Shown: one piece after another, positions 6,905 to 13,432 of the stretch
How the letters are laid out: every line of letters starts with the position of its first letter
Numbering within the stretch: position 1 is the stretch's first letter
NCBI GenBank assembly: GCA_018607545.1
Contig: JABBBF010000124.1
Coordinates: 1 to 14,592 of the forward strand
Length of the DNA: 14,592 nt
Direction of reading: 5' to 3'
From: SAR92 clade bacterium
GTDB taxonomy: Bacteria; Pseudomonadota; Gammaproteobacteria; Pseudomonadales; Porticoccaceae
The notes under the pieces: model-generated
Told to the model about the DNA's origin: nothing
Databases searched by the model: none
Seen by the model: the letters and a program-made list of their open reading frames with translations, nothing else
Translations under genes and position numbers: made by a program

Positions 6905-7441
6905 TTAGAGCTTGCGCTTGAGCAGAACTATATCGATGGCATTTTCAGCCAGCTTGGCGCGGGCATAGGCCATGCTCGATGAATCGGTGTAGGGGCCGAC
7001 CAATACGCGGTGCCATTTCTCACCATTGCCGAGGTTTACGGTTTCGACGCTGGCGCTCAGGTTTAACAGCAACAACTTAACCCGCAGTGCTTCGGCGTCA
7101 TTGGCATTTTTAAAGGAACCCGCCTGCAGCAGGTAGGAGAAGTTGTCTTCTGGTTCAATAACCTGATTATCCGCTGGCTCATTGCTGGGAACAATAATCT
7201 CGGTGTTTTTAAGCAGGGTATAAAAATCGAACTTGAGTTCAGCGGCCTCTTCTTTGACGGTTTCAGTCACATCCTGAACTGCAGTGGTGGCTGTTGGTGC
7301 GCTCTTTAATAATGCCGGTGCAAAATTCATTAACAGGGCGCCAAATACCATGCCAAAAATAAAAGTCGGCAACGATGAGCTCTGTTTGGCTGGCTGTTTT
7401 TTGGCTGGTCGATTAGAAGATCTTTTGTAATCTTGCGGCAT
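6905..7441 (-). CDS. SPOR-domain (FtsN-like) cell-envelope protein
   Basis: A 178-residue bitopic membrane protein. A basic cytoplasmic N-terminus (1-24, with several K/R) precedes one transmembrane helix (about 25-46). Next come an acidic periplasmic linker containing FDFYTLL (71-77), a motif seen in short FtsN-like proteins, and a C-terminal SPOR domain (about 101-176). The SPOR hallmarks are YLLQAGSFKNANDAEALRVK, then WHRVLVGPYTD (143-153). SPOR domains bind denuded glycan strands of septal peptidoglycan, so a division-site role is expected. It is shorter than E. coli FtsN. It lies 101 bases downstream of priA on the same strand; in many gammaproteobacteria argS sits between the two, but not here. 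The ATG is preceded by CGGAG eight bases upstream. Confidence 0.88.
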   Translation of the reverse strand: MPQDYKRSSNRPAKKQPAKQSSSLPTFIFGMVFGALLMNFAPALLKSAPTATTAVQDVTETVKEEAAELKFDFYTLLKNTEIIVPSNEPADNQVIEPEDNFSYLLQAGSFKNANDAEALRVKLLLLNLSASVETVNLGNGEKWHRVLVGPYTDSSSMAYARAKLAENAIDIVLLKRKL

Positions 7442-7542
7442 TTATAAAGCTCCGGTTAAGAGCGAGGATTGTAGGGGATTATGGTGCTCAGGCAAACCTT
7501 CTAATATTAAAAGTAGGATTAAAAGCAGGGCTAAAATTTCCA

Positions 7543-9750
7543 CTACAGTTCCTGGGGATCAACATCTACAGTCCAGCGCACCTTTCGCGCTTCGGGAAGC
7601 CTTTCCAGTTGCGGACAGAGTGCAGAAAGCAGTTGCTGTAAATCTCCGCGTCGCTGGCCACTGAGTTGCAACAGAAAGCGAAAGCGTCCGGCGCGTTTTT
7701 CCATCAGCGCGGGAAGGGGCCCCAGATATCCCAGGTTGGGTGTGGGTGGCGCAATAGCTTCGGCCAATCCCCGTGCGGCCCTTAAAAACATTTCCGCCTG
7801 ATTGGGGTTGTTTGACTCGGCGCGAATAATCGCCATCTGGTTAAACGGCGGCAGCTGGGTCAACTGTCGCTGGTCGAGGAGTAATTTGGCGTACTGGCTG
7901 TAACCCTGATTGATTAGCAGCTGTAAAAGCGGGTGCTCTGGCTGGTGGGTTTGCAGCATCACTTTTCCGGCAGTGGCGCCGCGTCCACTGCGCCCGGCAA
8001 CCTGCACCAATAGCTGACCCATACGCTCATGGCTGCGGAAGTCGGCGCTAAACAGACCGCTGTCGGCATCGAGAACTACCACTAGGGTGATATTGGCAAA
8101 GTGATGCCCTTTGGCAAGCATCTGGGTGCCGACCAGAATGCAGGGCTCGCCACTATTGGCTGTATCGAAGACCTTTTGCATAGCGCCTTTATTGCGGGTG
8201 CTATCGCGATCCACGCGAAGCACAAGGGTCTCTGGAAAACAGTCTTGCAGCCAGGCTTCACTGCGCTCGGTACCTTCACCGGCGGCGATTAACTCTCTGC
8301 CCTGGCAGCTCGGGCACTGGTGAATATTGCGCTGCTGGTAGTTGCAGTGGTGACAGATCAGGCGGCCGCGTCCGCGGTGTACGGTGAGTCGCGCATCGCA
8401 GCTGCGACATTCAGCAACCCAGCCACACTGATGGCAGAGCAGGGTGGGGGCAAAGCCGCGGCGATTGAGAAAAACCAGTACCTGCTGTTTTTGGCTGACG
8501 GCTTGCCTGATGGCGGCCAGGGTCGAGCTGGCAATACCGCATTCAAGGGTCTCTGTCTTAAGGTCGACAATATTCCAGCTCGGCGGAGCGGCATTGCCTG
8601 CTCGGGTATCCAGAATCAGGTGATGATAGCGCTGCTTATTGCAGTTGTTTAGCGACTCCAGTGAGGGGGTGGCTGAGCCGAGAATAATCGGTATATTTTC
8701 CTGTTTGGCGCGAATAACCGCGAGGTCTCGCGCCGAGTAGCGAAAGCCTTCCTGCTGCTTGTAGGATTGATCGTGCTCTTCATCGAGAATAATCAGCCCC
8801 GGGTCTTTTAGTGGGGTAAAGATCGCCGAGCGTGTGCCGAGAATAATCTGTGCATCGCCAGATTTTGCCCGCGCCCAGGCTTCGAGTCTGGCCTTATCGG
8901 TAAGCCCGGAATGGAGGGTGACCAGCGGCACATTAAAGCGGTCGCGAAAGCGTTTTTCGGTCTGCGGGGTCAGGCTGATCTCGGGAATTAAAACCAGTGC
9001 CTGACGACCATAGCGAAGAATTTTTTCAATGGCTTGCAGATAAATCTCAGTCTTGCCGCTGCCAGTAACGCCATCCAGCAGCCAGCTATTAAAACCGTGG
9101 ATCTCAATTGCATCCATGGCTTTTTGTTGCGACTGATGCAGTTGCAGTGGCTGTTCTCTAAGCAGGTTGTCCAGTGCTACAGGTTGCGGCTTTTGCAGCA
9201 CCAGTTCTATCAGGTCTTTTGCTACAAGCTGTTTAAGGGCTGCGCGGCTGTGAGTTTCAAGCAATCGCTCCTCGCTGATCAGCGGCTGTTGAAGCAGTTC
9301 GTCCATCAGGGCTTTTTGCCGCGGCGAGCGTTTTAGGGAATCTGGCCCGAGACCTTTGCCGAGAGTTGTGGAGCGCCAGTTGGCGATCTGTATTTCGGGT
9401 AGCTCACTGCCGTTGCGCAGCAATACTGGCAGGGTGCTAAATAGTGCATCGCCAATCGGGTGCTGGTAGTAATTGGCGGCCCAGATAAACAGTTTAAATA
9501 GTGATTCTGGCAGCAGCGGTTGCTGATCGATTACAGCGCTAATCGGTTTGAGTTTTTCTACCGCGAAATCACTGCTTTCCGGGCAGTCGATAACCAGCCC
9601 GACCACTTCGCGTTTGCCGAACGGAACGGCCACACGGCAGCCTCTCTGAGGCGGCGTTGCCAGCAGATTTTCCGGTATCAGATAGTCAAAGGTGCGGCGC
9701 AGCGGCGAGGGCACTGCGACACGAATAATTGAAGGCTTTGAATCCGCCAT
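7543..9750 (-). CDS. priA: Primosomal protein N' (replication-restart helicase PriA)
   Basis: A 735-residue superfamily 2 DNA helicase that recognises stalled forks and reloads the replicative helicase. The N-terminal DNA-binding domain begins with VAVPSPLRRTFDYLIP (11-26). The helicase core has Walker A DGVTGSGKTEIY (226-237), the DEEH box (323-326), GSATPS (358-363) and QVAGRSGRG (583-591). The zinc region inserted in the core shows all eight expected cysteines: C439, C442, C448, C451, C466, C469, C479, C482. An upstream motif, GTQMLAKGHHF (541-551), is also characteristic. Length is normal. It is divergent from rpmE, an arrangement common in gammaproteobacteria, and shares a 200-base intergenic region with it. 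The ribosome site is weak (AAGGA about 15 bases before the ATG), consistent with low expression. Confidence 0.98.
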   Translation of the reverse strand: MADSKPSIIRVAVPSPLRRTFDYLIPENLLATPPQRGCRVAVPFGKREVVGLVIDCPESSDFAVEKLKPISAVIDQQPLLPESLFKLFIWAANYYQHPIGDALFSTLPVLLRNGSELPEIQIANWRSTTLGKGLGPDSLKRSPRQKALMDELLQQPLISEERLLETHSRAALKQLVAKDLIELVLQKPQPVALDNLLREQPLQLHQSQQKAMDAIEIHGFNSWLLDGVTGSGKTEIYLQAIEKILRYGRQALVLIPEISLTPQTEKRFRDRFNVPLVTLHSGLTDKARLEAWARAKSGDAQIILGTRSAIFTPLKDPGLIILDEEHDQSYKQQEGFRYSARDLAVIRAKQENIPIILGSATPSLESLNNCNKQRYHHLILDTRAGNAAPPSWNIVDLKTETLECGIASSTLAAIRQAVSQKQQVLVFLNRRGFAPTLLCHQCGWVAECRSCDARLTVHRGRGRLICHHCNYQQRNIHQCPSCQGRELIAAGEGTERSEAWLQDCFPETLVLRVDRDSTRNKGAMQKVFDTANSGEPCILVGTQMLAKGHHFANITLVVVLDADSGLFSADFRSHERMGQLLVQVAGRSGRGATAGKVMLQTHQPEHPLLQLLINQGYSQYAKLLLDQRQLTQLPPFNQMAIIRAESNNPNQAEMFLRAARGLAEAIAPPTPNLGYLGPLPALMEKRAGRFRFLLQLSGQRRGDLQQLLSALCPQLERLPEARKVRWTVDVDPQEL

Positions 9751-9770
9751 AATAAAGTTGAGAATTCCTT

Positions 9771-9798
9771 TTGTAACTGGGTTTATTTCTGCTAGAAT
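9771..9798 (+). promoter_or_regulatory. Extended -10 promoter for rpmE
   Basis: TTGTAA (9771-9776) is followed after 16 bases by TAGAAT (9793-9798), with TGC directly before the -10 to make an extended -10 element. The next bases are CCGCGC, a GC-rich discriminator typical of stringently controlled ribosomal promoters. Transcription would start near 9804-9806, giving a leader of about 145 bases. Confidence 0.65.
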
Positions 9799-9813
9799 CC
9801 GCGCTCTTTAGAA

Positions 9814-9905
9814 ATGGCCTGCCGTGCCATACGTGAGTTGGACTGTTTATAGGTGCTTATTATAGTTGCTTATATCTGGTTGCATTACTAACCAGTGAAA
9901 CAGTT
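9814..9905 (+). promoter_or_regulatory. Structured rpmE leader, candidate bL31 autoregulatory element
   Basis: The predicted 5' leader contains three sets of complementary segments. ATGGC (9814-9818) pairs with GCCAT (9826-9830). ACTGTTT (9842-9848) pairs with AAACAGT (9898-9904). CTGGTT (9876-9881) pairs with AACCAG (9890-9895) inside the second set. The nested arrangement ends about 35 bases before the ribosome binding site. E. coli rpmE is known to be autogenously controlled at translation through its leader; that this leader acts the same way is inference. Confidence 0.5.
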
Positions 9906-9950
9906 TACCAGCTTATAGATAAGGTGGCGGCATGCAACTTGGAGTATATG

Positions 9951-10160
9951 ATGAAATCAGAGATTCACCCGGCTTATCAAGAATTAAAAGCAACTTGCAG
10001 TTGTGGCAATGTTATTACTGTGGGTTCAACACGCGCACAAGAACTTTACCTAGACGTATGTTCAGAGTGCCATCCGTTTTACACCGGCAAGCAGAAAGTT
10101 GCTGATACCGGTGGACGAATCGATCGCTTTAACAAGCGTTTTGGTTCTGCCAAGAAGTAA
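9951..10160 (+). CDS. rpmE: Large ribosomal subunit protein bL31 (zinc-binding type)
   Basis: A 69-residue protein, one residue shorter than E. coli L31, forming part of the intersubunit bridge of the ribosome. It begins [10 protein letters not shown] and ends with [16 protein letters not shown], both standard for the family. The four zinc-binding cysteines are present at the E. coli positions: C16 and C18 (CSCGN) and C37 and C40 (VCSECHPF), so this is the zinc-containing paralogue that is replaced under zinc limitation in species with a second copy. The start is the second of two adjacent ATGs (9948 and 9951), because GGAG at 9941-9944 is six bases from 9951 and only three from 9948. An in-frame GTG at 9924 would add nine residues unlike any L31 start. 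It is monocistronic, with its own promoter and terminator. Confidence 0.96.
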   Translation: MKSEIHPAYQELKATCSCGNVITVGSTRAQELYLDVCSECHPFYTGKQKVADTGGRIDRFNKRFGSAKK

Positions 10161-10201
10161 AGCTCTGGAAGACTGCTTTCAACAGCAAAATTCTGGAATA
10201 C

Positions 10202-10239
10202 AAAAAATGCGCCGCAGGTTACTGGGGCGCATTTTTTTT
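10202..10239 (+). terminator. Intrinsic terminator of rpmE
   Basis: ATGCGCC (10207-10213) and GGCGCAT (10226-10232) form a GC-rich 7-bp stem with a 12-base loop, followed by an eight-T run. The A-run at 10202-10206 can extend the stem into the T-run. It lies 41 bases after the rpmE stop. Confidence 0.9.
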
Positions 10240-10275
10240 AAGCTGCGTTTTTTAAAATATTTTTCCAGGGATCTT

Positions 10276-10304
10276 TTGTCGAGTGGATTGCCAGCGAGTA
10301 CAAT
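10276..10304 (+). promoter_or_regulatory. Sigma-70 promoter for lapA-pyrF
   Basis: TTGTCG (10276-10281) and TACAAT (10299-10304, five of six matches) are separated by the ideal 17 bases. The AT-rich stretch just upstream (10246-10265) could act as an UP element. Transcription would start near 10311, about 48 bases before the lapA start. Confidence 0.6.
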
Positions 10305-10311
10305 GGGCCAC

Positions 10312-10326
10312 TGATTTTGAAAATCA
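10312..10326. promoter_or_regulatory. Palindrome at the predicted lapA transcription start
   Basis: TGATTTT (10312-10318) and AAAATCA (10320-10326) form a perfect 7-bp inverted repeat around one central base. The loop is too small for a full RNA hairpin, and the site covers the expected +1 region, so a DNA operator for a repressor is the more likely reading if it is functional. Confidence 0.35.
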
Positions 10327-10358
10327 TATGACAAAAATAACAGGAAAAGGAGGCTCAG

Positions 10359-10607
10359 GTGCGCGCACTGTGGATGTTGGTTAAATTTTTACTGATGTTG
10401 GCAATTGTTATTGTCGGCGCCATGTTTGCCATGGAGAACAACCAGCTGGTCGATGTCGACTTTATTCTGTTGCAGAGTGCGACCATGAGTCTCGGTCTGT
10501 GGTTGATGATTTTTCTGGCGGTTGGCTGTCTGCTCGGGCTGTTGGCCAGCTCTGTACTTATTACCTATTACAAGCGGCAACTGGCCCGCGCGTTAAAAAA
10601 GGACTAA
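10359..10607 (+). CDS. lapA: Lipopolysaccharide assembly protein A (LapA/YciS family, DUF1049)
   Basis: An 82-residue inner-membrane protein with two transmembrane helices (about 4-24 and 44-69) and a short basic cytoplasmic tail ([12 protein letters not shown]). Between the helices is the family motif [15 protein letters not shown] (25-39), which corresponds to the N-x-x-V-x-V-D/N-F/L pattern of LapA proteins. In E. coli LapA works with LapB at the inner membrane in controlling lipopolysaccharide synthesis. The start is GTG, with a near-perfect AAAGGAGG (10346-10353) five bases upstream. It is followed after 7 bases by pyrF. The usual gene between them, lapB, is absent, and the usual upstream neighbour ihfB is replaced by rpmE. 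Assignment rests on topology, motif and the neighbouring pyrF. Confidence 0.85.
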   Translation: MRALWMLVKFLLMLAIVIVGAMFAMENNQLVDVDFILLQSATMSLGLWLMIFLAVGCLLGLLASSVLITYYKRQLARALKKD

Positions 10608-10614
10608 TTGGCAT

Positions 10615-11322
10615 ATGGCCGCTTTCGATTCTAAAACCAATTCAAAAGTTATTGTCGCCCTCGATTACGATAACCAGAGTTCGGCAATGAACCTGGTTGA
10701 ACAGCTCGATCCGGCACAGTGTCGTGTAAAGGTCGGCAAGGAGCTATTTACCGCTGCCGGACCAGTATTGGTTAAAGCACTGGTCGATCGCGGCTTTGAT
10801 GTATTTCTCGATCTGAAGTTTCACGATATTCCCAATACTGCCGCCAAGGCGGTCTGCGCCGCTGCAGATCTGGGGGTGTGGATGACCAATGTTCACGCAT
10901 CCGGTGGCAGTCGTATGATGAGCGCCGCCAAGCAGGCCCTCGAACAGCAGGGTAGCTCTATGCTGTTAATCGGTGTCACTGTACTGACCAGTATGGATGA
11001 AGCGGATTTGCAGGAGATCGGTATTCAGAGCTGTCCCAGCGAGCAGGTATTGCACCTTGCCGAACTGGCGCAGAATTGTGGTCTCGACGGTGTGGTCTGT
11101 TCTGCCCGTGAAGCCAGTACCCTGAAAGCTGCGCTGGGTGCAGATTTTCAGTTGATCACCCCGGGTATCCGCCTGCCAGACAGTGCCGCTGATGATCAGC
11201 GACGCATAGTTTCACCTCAGGATGCTATCGCCCTGGGCAGTGATTACCTGGTGATTGGCCGTCCAATAACCCAGTCTGCGGATCCATTGCAGACATTGGT
11301 GCAGATTAACAATTCTCTGTAA
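10615..11322 (+). CDS. pyrF: Orotidine-5'-phosphate decarboxylase
   Basis: A 235-residue cytoplasmic TIM-barrel enzyme that decarboxylates OMP to UMP, the last step of de novo pyrimidine synthesis. Active-site segments are IVALDYDN (13-20, Asp17), VKVGKELF (38-45, Lys39), [10 protein letters not shown] (66-75, with the catalytic Lys68 and Asp71), ITPGIRLP and the phosphate-binding VIGRPIT near the end. Length equals that of the bacterial family I enzymes. The ATG lies 7 bases after the lapA stop. Its AAGGA (10599-10603) sits inside the last lapA codons, 11 bases upstream, so translation is probably coupled to lapA. Confidence 0.98.
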   Translation: MAAFDSKTNSKVIVALDYDNQSSAMNLVEQLDPAQCRVKVGKELFTAAGPVLVKALVDRGFDVFLDLKFHDIPNTAAKAVCAAADLGVWMTNVHASGGSRMMSAAKQALEQQGSSMLLIGVTVLTSMDEADLQEIGIQSCPSEQVLHLAELAQNCGLDGVVCSAREASTLKAALGADFQLITPGIRLPDSAADDQRRIVSPQDAIALGSDYLVIGRPITQSADPLQTLVQINNSL

Positions 11323-11371
11323 TTCCCGCTAGCCGGGCTTATTTTATATAAACAATTTTTAATCGAACAAC

Positions 11372-11391
11372 GACCTCTTTTGGGGTCTTTT
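11372..11391 (+). terminator. Probable intrinsic terminator after pyrF
   Basis: GACCTC (11372-11377) and GGGGTC (11382-11387) form a 6-bp stem (one G-T pair) with a TTTT tetraloop, followed by TTTT then GTCGT. The T-run is short. An alternative longer pairing, ACGAC (11370-11374) with GTCGT (11392-11396), is also possible. It sits 50 bases after the pyrF stop and is readable only on the plus strand. Confidence 0.5.
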
Positions 11392-11448
11392 GTCGTACCC
11401 GTAAATAGATAAAAATTAGAATAAAAAAATATAGATTTAAGCTTCTTG

Positions 11449-11470
11449 TTTGGTGCAGAATTGCGCCAAA
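11449..11470. promoter_or_regulatory. Inverted repeat upstream of speA
   Basis: TTTGGTGCA and TGCGCCAAA are inverted half-sites (eight of nine matches) separated by four bases. They can be a 22-bp operator, or an RNA stem of eight pairs (one G-T) with a six-base loop. It lies 34 bases before the speA start. No convincing -35/-10 pair is visible in the AT-rich DNA between the pyrF terminator and this site. Confidence 0.4.
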
Positions 11471-11504
11471 TTGAAACGCGCCTGTTGTTTTATAGGAGAA
11501 TCCC

Positions 11505-13421
11505 TTGGATCAGATTTTAGACCAGAAAAAAAACCAACCCTGGCAAGCCAAACAGTCCGCTGATCTCTATGGGATCGAGCGCTGGGGCAATGATTATTTT
11601 GGTCTTTCCGATGCCGGTCATGTAACGGCAAAAACCCTCAATACCGAAGTTGCCCTGCTGGATATCGTCAAGGGAATGGTTGATCGGGATCTGCAGATGC
11701 CGGTGCTGTTGCGTGTCGAAAATATTCTCGATGCACAGATTCAGCGGCTTAGTGAAACCTTCTCCAATGTTATAGACAAAGTTTCTTATACCCAGCCCTA
11801 TCGCGGCGTATACCCGATCAAGGTCAATCAGCAGGCCCAGGTGGTTGAGGAGATTGCCGACTTTGGCAAGCGCTACCATCACGGACTTGAGGTGGGCAGT
11901 AAGCCGGAGATGATTATTGCACTGTCGACTCTCGAACCCGGCCGTTTGATTATCTGCAATGGTTACAAAGATGAGGAGTTTATCGATCTGGGATTGCAGG
12001 CGATAAAGCTTGGTTTCGAGTGCTTTTTTGTGATTGAAACACCCTCGGAATTGCCGATTATTATTGAGCGCAGTCGGGCGATAAATGTTCGCCCAATGAT
12101 TGGTATTCGTATCAAGATGATCTCTCAGGTCAGTGGTCACTGGAACTCCACCAGTGGCGACCGAAGTATTTTTGGCCTCACCGCGACCCAACTGATCGAT
12201 GTGGTGGACAGCTTGCGTGAAGAGCAGATGCTCGATTGCCTAAAGCTGATGCACTGCCATCTCGGCTCACAGATTCCCAGTCTTGCGGATATTCGCAACG
12301 GCGTTATCGAAGCCAGTCGCTACTATGTGGATCTTGTCCGCGAGGGTGCTGCACTGACGCACATTGATTTTGGCGGCGGTCTGGCGGTGGATTACTCAGG
12401 TATCCAGAGTGAGGATAATCACAGCCGCAACTACAGCCTTGAAGAGTACTGTGAAACCCTTGTCGGCACCCTTAAGACCACTCTGGATAATGAAGCTATT
12501 GCCCACCCGGTGATTGTCACCGAGTCGGGAAGGGCAGTGGTAGCCTACGCCTCGGTGTTGCTGTTCAATATTCTCGATACCACTACCTTTGAATCCACTG
12601 GTGACAGTCGAGTCCAGGCTGACGAAAATCTATTATTAACCAAACTGCGCAGTGTCTCTGCGCAGCTGACAGCGGAAAACATTGAGCGGAGCTATGAGCA
12701 GGTTCATCAGTATCGCAATCAGGTTCGCGATGGTTTTAAAGCCGGCAAGGTGGATTTGCGCTGCCGTGCCAGTGCGGAAAATATTTTTCTCGATGCCCTG
12801 CACAGTATTGCCGATGTGCTGGATAAGATGGATGAAGTGCCACCCAGTATGGCCGGCTTAAAGCTTTCCCTGGCGGATATTTACTACGGTAACTTTAGCC
12901 TGTTTCAGTCACTGCCGGATATCTGGGCAATCGATCAGCTGTTCCCGATTATGCCAATCCACCGTCTCGATGAAGAGCCGACTCGACAGGCAGTGTTGGC
13001 GGATATTACCTGTGACTGCGATGGCAAGATCGATAATTTTGTCGGTCAGACAGAGCCGGAAAAAACCCTGCCCCTGCACCAGCTCAAAGTCGGTGAAGAG
13101 TACTATTTGGGCGTGTTTTTGGTGGGCGCCTACCAAGAGACCCTGGGTGATCTGCACAATTTGTTTGGCGATACCAATGTTGTCAGTGTGCGCCTTAACC
13201 GCGATGGCAGTTTTGATTTTGTTAAGGAGATGCTCGGCGACACTATCGCCGATGTACTCAGTTATGTGGAGTATGAGCCCAAGCAGGTCGAGCTGAGGTA
13301 TCGCAATACTGCGGAGCGCGCGGTTCAGCAGGGACGAATTACGGCGGCTGAACGTCAACAGATGATCAAGGCTTTCAGAGCCAGTATGCAGGGTTATACC
13401 TATTATGAACGCGAGCATTAA
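11505..13421 (+). CDS. speA: Biosynthetic arginine decarboxylase
   Basis: A 638-residue PLP enzyme that converts arginine to agmatine, the first step of putrescine synthesis from arginine. Visible landmarks are YGIERWGNDYFGLSDAGHV (22-40, the family N-terminus), YPIKVNQQ (103-110, PLP-binding Lys106), HCHLGSQI (250-257), IDFGGGLAVDYSG (287-299), ESGRA (340-344), and ITCDCDGKIDNF (501-512), whose Cys503 corresponds to the catalytic cysteine of the TCDSDG motif. It is slightly shorter than E. coli SpeA because the N-terminal extension is reduced. The start is TTG, with AGGAG (11494-11498) six bases upstream. The first in-frame ATG (11676) would remove 57 residues including conserved ones, so TTG is strongly preferred. 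A dehydrogenase of polyamine synthesis follows after 11 bases, marking a polyamine operon. Confidence 0.97.
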   Translation: MDQILDQKKNQPWQAKQSADLYGIERWGNDYFGLSDAGHVTAKTLNTEVALLDIVKGMVDRDLQMPVLLRVENILDAQIQRLSETFSNVIDKVSYTQPYRGVYPIKVNQQAQVVEEIADFGKRYHHGLEVGSKPEMIIALSTLEPGRLIICNGYKDEEFIDLGLQAIKLGFECFFVIETPSELPIIIERSRAINVRPMIGIRIKMISQVSGHWNSTSGDRSIFGLTATQLIDVVDSLREEQMLDCLKLMHCHLGSQIPSLADIRNGVIEASRYYVDLVREGAALTHIDFGGGLAVDYSGIQSEDNHSRNYSLEEYCETLVGTLKTTLDNEAIAHPVIVTESGRAVVAYASVLLFNILDTTTFESTGDSRVQADENLLLTKLRSVSAQLTAENIERSYEQVHQYRNQVRDGFKAGKVDLRCRASAENIFLDALHSIADVLDKMDEVPPSMAGLKLSLADIYYGNFSLFQSLPDIWAIDQLFPIMPIHRLDEEPTRQAVLADITCDCDGKIDNFVGQTEPEKTLPLHQLKVGEEYYLGVFLVGAYQETLGDLHNLFGDTNVVSVRLNRDGSFDFVKEMLGDTIADVLSYVEYEPKQVELRYRNTAERAVQQGRITAAERQQMIKAFRASMQGYTYYEREH

Positions 13422-13432
13422 GGGAGGCCGAC

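Noticed and set aside
8320..8652. A 110-codon plus-strand open frame inside priA
   Set aside because: It is antisense to the PriA zinc-binding region, whose eight cysteines are intact, and has no supporting motif.
9924..9950. GTG start giving a nine-residue N-terminal extension of RpmE
   Set aside because: No ribosome binding site precedes it at a useful distance, and bL31 proteins begin at MK..IHP, matching the ATG at 9951 with GGAG six bases upstream.
10099..10314. A 71-codon plus-strand open frame after rpmE
   Set aside because: It overlaps rpmE in another frame and runs through the strong rpmE terminator and into the lapA promoter, so it is a chance frame.
11517..12191. A 224-codon minus-strand open frame antisense to speA
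   Set aside because: It covers the conserved SpeA catalytic region on the opposite strand, has no convincing ribosome site and resembles no known protein.
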